Source: Gemmatimonadaceae bacterium (GTDB taxonomy: Bacteria; Gemmatimonadota; Gemmatimonadetes; Gemmatimonadales; Gemmatimonadaceae). Taken from it: a stretch of 9,492 bases of DNA. Below, in pieces: positions 7,508 through 9,492 of the stretch. The translations under genes were made by a program, and so were the position numbers. How positions within the stretch are numbered: the stretch's first letter is position 1; each line of letters begins with the position of its first letter. The stretch spans positions 1 through 9,492 of the forward strand of contig JACMOE010000795.1 in NCBI GenBank assembly GCA_014378185.1, given 5' to 3'. Below the pieces are notes generated by a model, which was not told where the DNA came from, ran no database searches, and saw only the letters and a list, made by a program, of their open reading frames with translations.

Positions 7508-8593
7508 TTGAACTGGCTCGTTGCCGCCGCCGTCGTTCTGAGCGCAGCGAAGGACCCACGCGTCACGGTTGGTGCGACAGACTCCGTCCGCACTCCCCTC
7601 CCGCGCCCCGATGTCGTCCACGGGTTGTATGTGAACCGCTGGGCAATGCTGACGCCCAGGATCTGGCACCTCGTGCACCTCGCGAGGACGACCGAAGTGA
7701 ACGCGCTCGTGATCGACGTGAAGGACGATCGGGGCCTCGTACTCTATCGGTCCAGCGTGCCTCTGGCGCACCAGATCGGCGCAGACAACTCCAGCCCCGT
7801 GCCCGCATTGCGCCTGCGTGCCGTGCTCGACACCATGCGTGCGAACGGCGTGCATGCCATCGCACGCATCGTCGTGGTCAAGGATCCGTTGCTCGCGCGC
7901 GCTCGTCCCGCATGGTCGGTAAAGGCGCGCGGCAGCAGCAAGCCGCTGCTCGACGGCAAGGGTGCGCCGTGGCTGGATGCCCATCAACGTGAAGTATGGA
8001 AGTATGCCGCTGACCTCGCGGAGGAAGCTGTGGCGCTCGGCTTCAGCGAGGTGCAGTTCGACTACGTCCGCTTTCCCGATGAGCCGCTGCTACAGCGGGA
8101 AGCCGCCTATGCGCAGGCGCAGGGGCGCTCGCGCTCACAGGTGATCCGGGAGCAACTCAGCTACCTGAGGACGCGCACGGATTCGATTGCCGTGCCGATG
8201 GCCATCGACGTGTTCGGATCGACGACGTCGGTGACGACGGACATGGGCATCGGCCAGAAATGGGAAATGTTCGCTGACAAGGCCGACGTCGTGATGCCGA
8301 TGGTGTATCCATCGCACTATCCGCGCGGGACGTATGGTATCCCGATGCCCAATGCCGCGCCCTATGCCGTGATTGACCGGGCGCTCAAGTACGGCATTGC
8401 GCGCAACGCGAAGATCGAGGGCGCAGCGAAGATCGTTCCGTGGTACCAGGACTTCACGCTCGGCAAGCCGACGTACGGCGTGGAGCAGGTACGCGAGCAG
8501 ATCCGCGCCGGCCACGACAACGGCCTCGAGAGCTGGGTGCTGTGGAACGCATCGAGCCGGTATACCGAGGCGGCGCTGAGCACGCGCAAGTAA
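7508..8593 (+). CDS. Secreted putative glycoside hydrolase (DUF4015-like)
   Basis: With a TTG start at 7508 the protein has 361 residues. No ATG, GTG or TTG occurs in frame between the end of the lipoprotein gene and this point, and GGAG at 7497-7500 lies 7 bases upstream, so TTG is the best start. The N-terminus (MNWLVAAAVVLSAAKDP) could act as a short signal peptide. The body shows the hallmarks I associate with the DUF4015 putative glycosyl hydrolase family, a TIM-barrel-like fold: VHGLYVNRW (37-45), NALVIDVKDDRG, IARIVVVKDP, the strand-end motif EVQFDYVRFPDE (181-192), MAIDVFGSTTS (about 231-241), DVVMPMVYPSHY (260-271), VPWYQDF (310-316) and LESWVLWNASSRY near the C-terminus. Asp185 and nearby acidic residues are candidate catalytic positions by analogy. 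Substrate is unknown, perhaps an extracellular or cell-wall polysaccharide. It may be a separate transcription unit from kdp. Confidence 0.88.
   Translation: MNWLVAAAVVLSAAKDPRVTVGATDSVRTPLPRPDVVHGLYVNRWAMLTPRIWHLVHLARTTEVNALVIDVKDDRGLVLYRSSVPLAHQIGADNSSPVPALRLRAVLDTMRANGVHAIARIVVVKDPLLARARPAWSVKARGSSKPLLDGKGAPWLDAHQREVWKYAADLAEEAVALGFSEVQFDYVRFPDEPLLQREAAYAQAQGRSRSQVIREQLSYLRTRTDSIAVPMAIDVFGSTTSVTTDMGIGQKWEMFADKADVVMPMVYPSHYPRGTYGIPMPNAAPYAVIDRALKYGIARNAKIEGAAKIVPWYQDFTLGKPTYGVEQVREQIRAGHDNGLESWVLWNASSRYTEAALSTRK
7532..7556 (+). repeat. Probable copy of a dispersed GTCATTCTGAGCG-type bacterial repeat
   Basis: The stretch GTCGTTCTGAGCGCAGCG continuing AAGGACC closely resembles a short repeat that I know from many GC-rich and environmental genomes (general form GTCATTCTGAGCGnAGCGAAG). 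Its translations recur in databases as peptides such as VLSAAKDP, or on the other strand VLRCAQND. Here it lies in frame within the first 20 codons of the glycoside-hydrolase-like gene and encodes part of its presumed signal peptide. The identification rests on recall of the motif; only one copy is visible in this window. Confidence 0.5.
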
Positions 8594-8622
8594 GGCAGGC
8601 ATACGGGGAAAGGGACTCGATC

Positions 8623-8641
8623 GTCGCAGTGACTATGCGAC
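8623..8641. other. Small hairpin in the convergent intergenic region
   Basis: GTCGCA (8623-8628) and TGCGAC (8636-8641) are perfect inverted repeats around a 7-base loop, 30 bases after the hydrolase stop codon. No T-tract follows on the + strand, so it is not a classical intrinsic terminator. It could still stabilise the mRNA 3' end or be chance. Confidence 0.25.
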
Positions 8642-8658
8642 TGCATCCGACAGATCAC

Positions 8659-8698
8659 TGGCGCGCAAGACACTACGCAGCACTCGTTACGCGCGACC
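8659..8698. terminator. Weak candidate bidirectional terminator between convergent genes
   Basis: GGCGCGCAA (8659-8668 region) and TTACGCGCGACC (8687-8698) form an imperfect GC-rich stem with one mismatch and a bulge, around a loop of about 20 bases. It lies 10-50 bases beyond the stop of the minus-strand gene and before the plus-strand gene's possible read-through limit. There is no U-run on either strand, so termination activity is uncertain. Nothing else is visible in 8594-8708. Confidence 0.22.
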
Positions 8699-8708
8699 CT
8701 GGGAATGG

Positions 8709-9269
8709 CTAATGGATCTGAATACCTGCCATGAGCGGGGTGAACCAATACGTGTTTTCTCCGGTGGACCAGCGGACATAGCGACCGAGTCCCATCACGG
8801 CGACATGAGGGAGGACGCGGAGGCTGATTTCTCCTTCCACGTACGGGCGGACGCCGGCGCCACCGGCCGAACCGCCATACTGCCCAATCCCAGCCGCCGC
8901 GCCGACTACGAGAGGTCCGACGAGCCTCTGCCGGACACCAAGCGCCACGCTTCCGCCATGGCCAGCATGAAAACGCTGGTAGCAGCCTCCGACCGGCGTG
9001 ACGGCACAGCTCAAATTGTCGGCAAAGCTCCCATCAGTGACGTAATCCAATTTTACATAGGCCGCGCGTGGGCCCGTGCCTGCAATGCGGTAGCTGAGCC
9101 CAACGCGCACCAGCCCCCCGTAATCGTCGAAGAACAACGTGTTTCCTGCGCGCGCCGTATGTCGCCCTTCACCAGCTGTCAGCTCACCGGTCCACTGTGG
9201 GAGCGATTGTGCCGACGCTGCACGAGCGAGCACGAAAACCGCGACTGCCAGACTTGTACCGAGTCTCAT
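8709..9269 (-). CDS. Small secreted, probably outer-membrane beta-barrel protein, unknown function
   Basis: This 186-residue minus-strand protein starts at ATG 9267-9269 and ends at TAG 8709-8711. It has a good signal peptide (MRLGTSLAVAVFVLARAASA, cut before Gln21). The mature part is Gly/Tyr/Val-rich with strand-like alternation (GGLVRVGLSYRIAG, AAYVKLDYVTDG, GGSVALGVRQRLVGPLVVGAAAGIG, VRPYVEGEISLRVLPHVAVMGLGRYVRW, YWFTPLMAGIQIH), the look of a small 8-strand-type barrel. It ends in IQIH rather than a terminal Phe. Cys88 and Cys96 could form a disulfide bounding a short loop. No clear Shine-Dalgarno is seen before the ATG. No family is recognised. A plus-strand frame of similar length overlaps it but has no export signal or recognisable sequence, so this strand is preferred. 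It converges with the hydrolase gene and is not part of its operon. Confidence 0.72.
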   Translation of the reverse strand: MRLGTSLAVAVFVLARAASAQSLPQWTGELTAGEGRHTARAGNTLFFDDYGGLVRVGLSYRIAGTGPRAAYVKLDYVTDGSFADNLSCAVTPVGGCYQRFHAGHGGSVALGVRQRLVGPLVVGAAAGIGQYGGSAGGAGVRPYVEGEISLRVLPHVAVMGLGRYVRWSTGENTYWFTPLMAGIQIH

Positions 9270-9289
9270 TTACAGTGTGCTGCGGTGTG

Positions 9290-9351
9290 ATCTAACGCCA
9301 ACCGCTTCAGCGAGCCGCTGGAAGCCTTCGCGTCAGCGGTTTCAGTAGAAT
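9290..9351 (-). repeat. 62-bp imperfect palindrome with integron attC-like architecture
   Basis: Nested inverted repeats share almost one centre (9320-9320.5): TCTA 9291-9294 with TAGA 9346-9349, AACCGCT 9300-9306 with AGCGGTT 9335-9341, and GCGA 9310-9313 with TCGC 9328-9331. They are separated by short unpaired spacers, with a one-base asymmetry between the arms. Read on the minus strand, the right end is GTTAGAT, a perfect match to the attC R' core GTTRRRY, and the left end is ATTCTAC, one mismatch from RYYYAAC. The minus-strand gene begins 20 bases after the GTTAGAT core, as in gene cassettes. It might instead be an operator or an RNA hairpin in the 5' leader. No integrase gene or second site is visible. 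Confidence 0.35.
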
Positions 9352-9492
9352 GCTGGCGCAGGGAGTGTCCAAAGACTGCTCGACACCTTCAGCGCACGAT
9401 CGGCATCACGCCACGACGAACGCTGCCGGAAGTCAATTATTCCCGGTAAGCAACGCTCGGAGCGCCCATTGGGAGCCGTTCATAATGTCGTC
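9352..9492. other. Window end, no supported gene
   Basis: No complete gene is supported here. On the plus strand an ATG at 9485 follows GGGAG (9471-9475) by 9 bases and could be the start of a gene running off the window. On the minus strand two frames are open from the window edge, one to a TGA at 9433-9435, and could be the 3' end of an upstream gene. The sequence cannot decide between these. Confidence 0.3.

Noticed and set aside
8594..8708. A second attC-like site downstream of the minus-strand gene, to complete a cassette
   Set aside because: Only GCGTAAC, one mismatch from RYYYAAC, is found; there is no paired GTTRRRY core or nested palindrome, so a complete cassette cannot be claimed.
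8712..9290. A 192-codon plus-strand open frame overlapping the minus-strand secreted protein
   Set aside because: It has no signal peptide, is low in hydrophobic strands and is Arg/Ala/Cys-rich, while the minus-strand frame has a clean signal peptide and barrel-like pattern.
9315..9339. CCGCTG...CAGCGG as an intrinsic terminator
   Set aside because: No T-tract on either strand, and it is better explained as an alternative pairing within the larger palindrome.

Overview
The window is GC-rich, densely packed bacterial DNA from a double-membrane organism: it encodes an outer-membrane beta-barrel, a second probable barrel and a lipoprotein. The gene set (kdpABC, a porin, a KdpD reduced to its cytosolic half, and a DUF4015-type putative glycoside hydrolase) would fit a Gemmatimonadota-like or related environmental lineage. 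That placement is an inference from gene content and style, not a demonstrated assignment.

Positions 1-7428 (+ strand) form one tight gene string: kdpA (3' part only), kdpB, kdpC, a beta-barrel porin, a short KdpD (sensor ATPase domain plus universal stress domain), a two-TM HAMP/histidine-kinase-like protein, and a small lipoprotein. Junctions run from 10-11 bp gaps to a 4-bp overlap (GTGA at 5927-5930) and a 1-bp overlap (TGATG at 6866-6870), so co-transcription and translational coupling are likely. Together they read as a high-affinity K+ uptake module: KdpA is the K+ channel-like subunit, KdpB the P-type ATPase, KdpC the assembly subunit, the porin a probable outer-membrane entry route, and the KdpD-like pair a cytosolic input domain plus a separate membrane output domain. 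The membrane partner has lost the phospho-acceptor His and the key ATP-binding residues of a histidine kinase, and no kdpE lies in the window. Signalling here is therefore probably not the textbook KdpD-to-KdpE phosphorelay.

Positions 7429-8593 carry, after a 79-bp gap, a secreted putative glycoside hydrolase (DUF4015-like) that starts at TTG. Its N-terminal coding region contains what looks like a copy of a short dispersed repeat found in many bacterial genomes (GTCGTTCTGAGCGCAGCGAA...). Positions 8594-8708 are a convergent intergenic region with two imperfect hairpins.

Positions 8709-9269 (- strand) encode a small secreted, probably outer-membrane, protein of unknown function. Just upstream of its start (9290-9351) lies a 62-bp imperfect palindrome whose architecture resembles an integron attC site. 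The last 140 bp hold no gene that can be supported; an edge ATG (9485) and a short reverse open frame are noted as possibilities.
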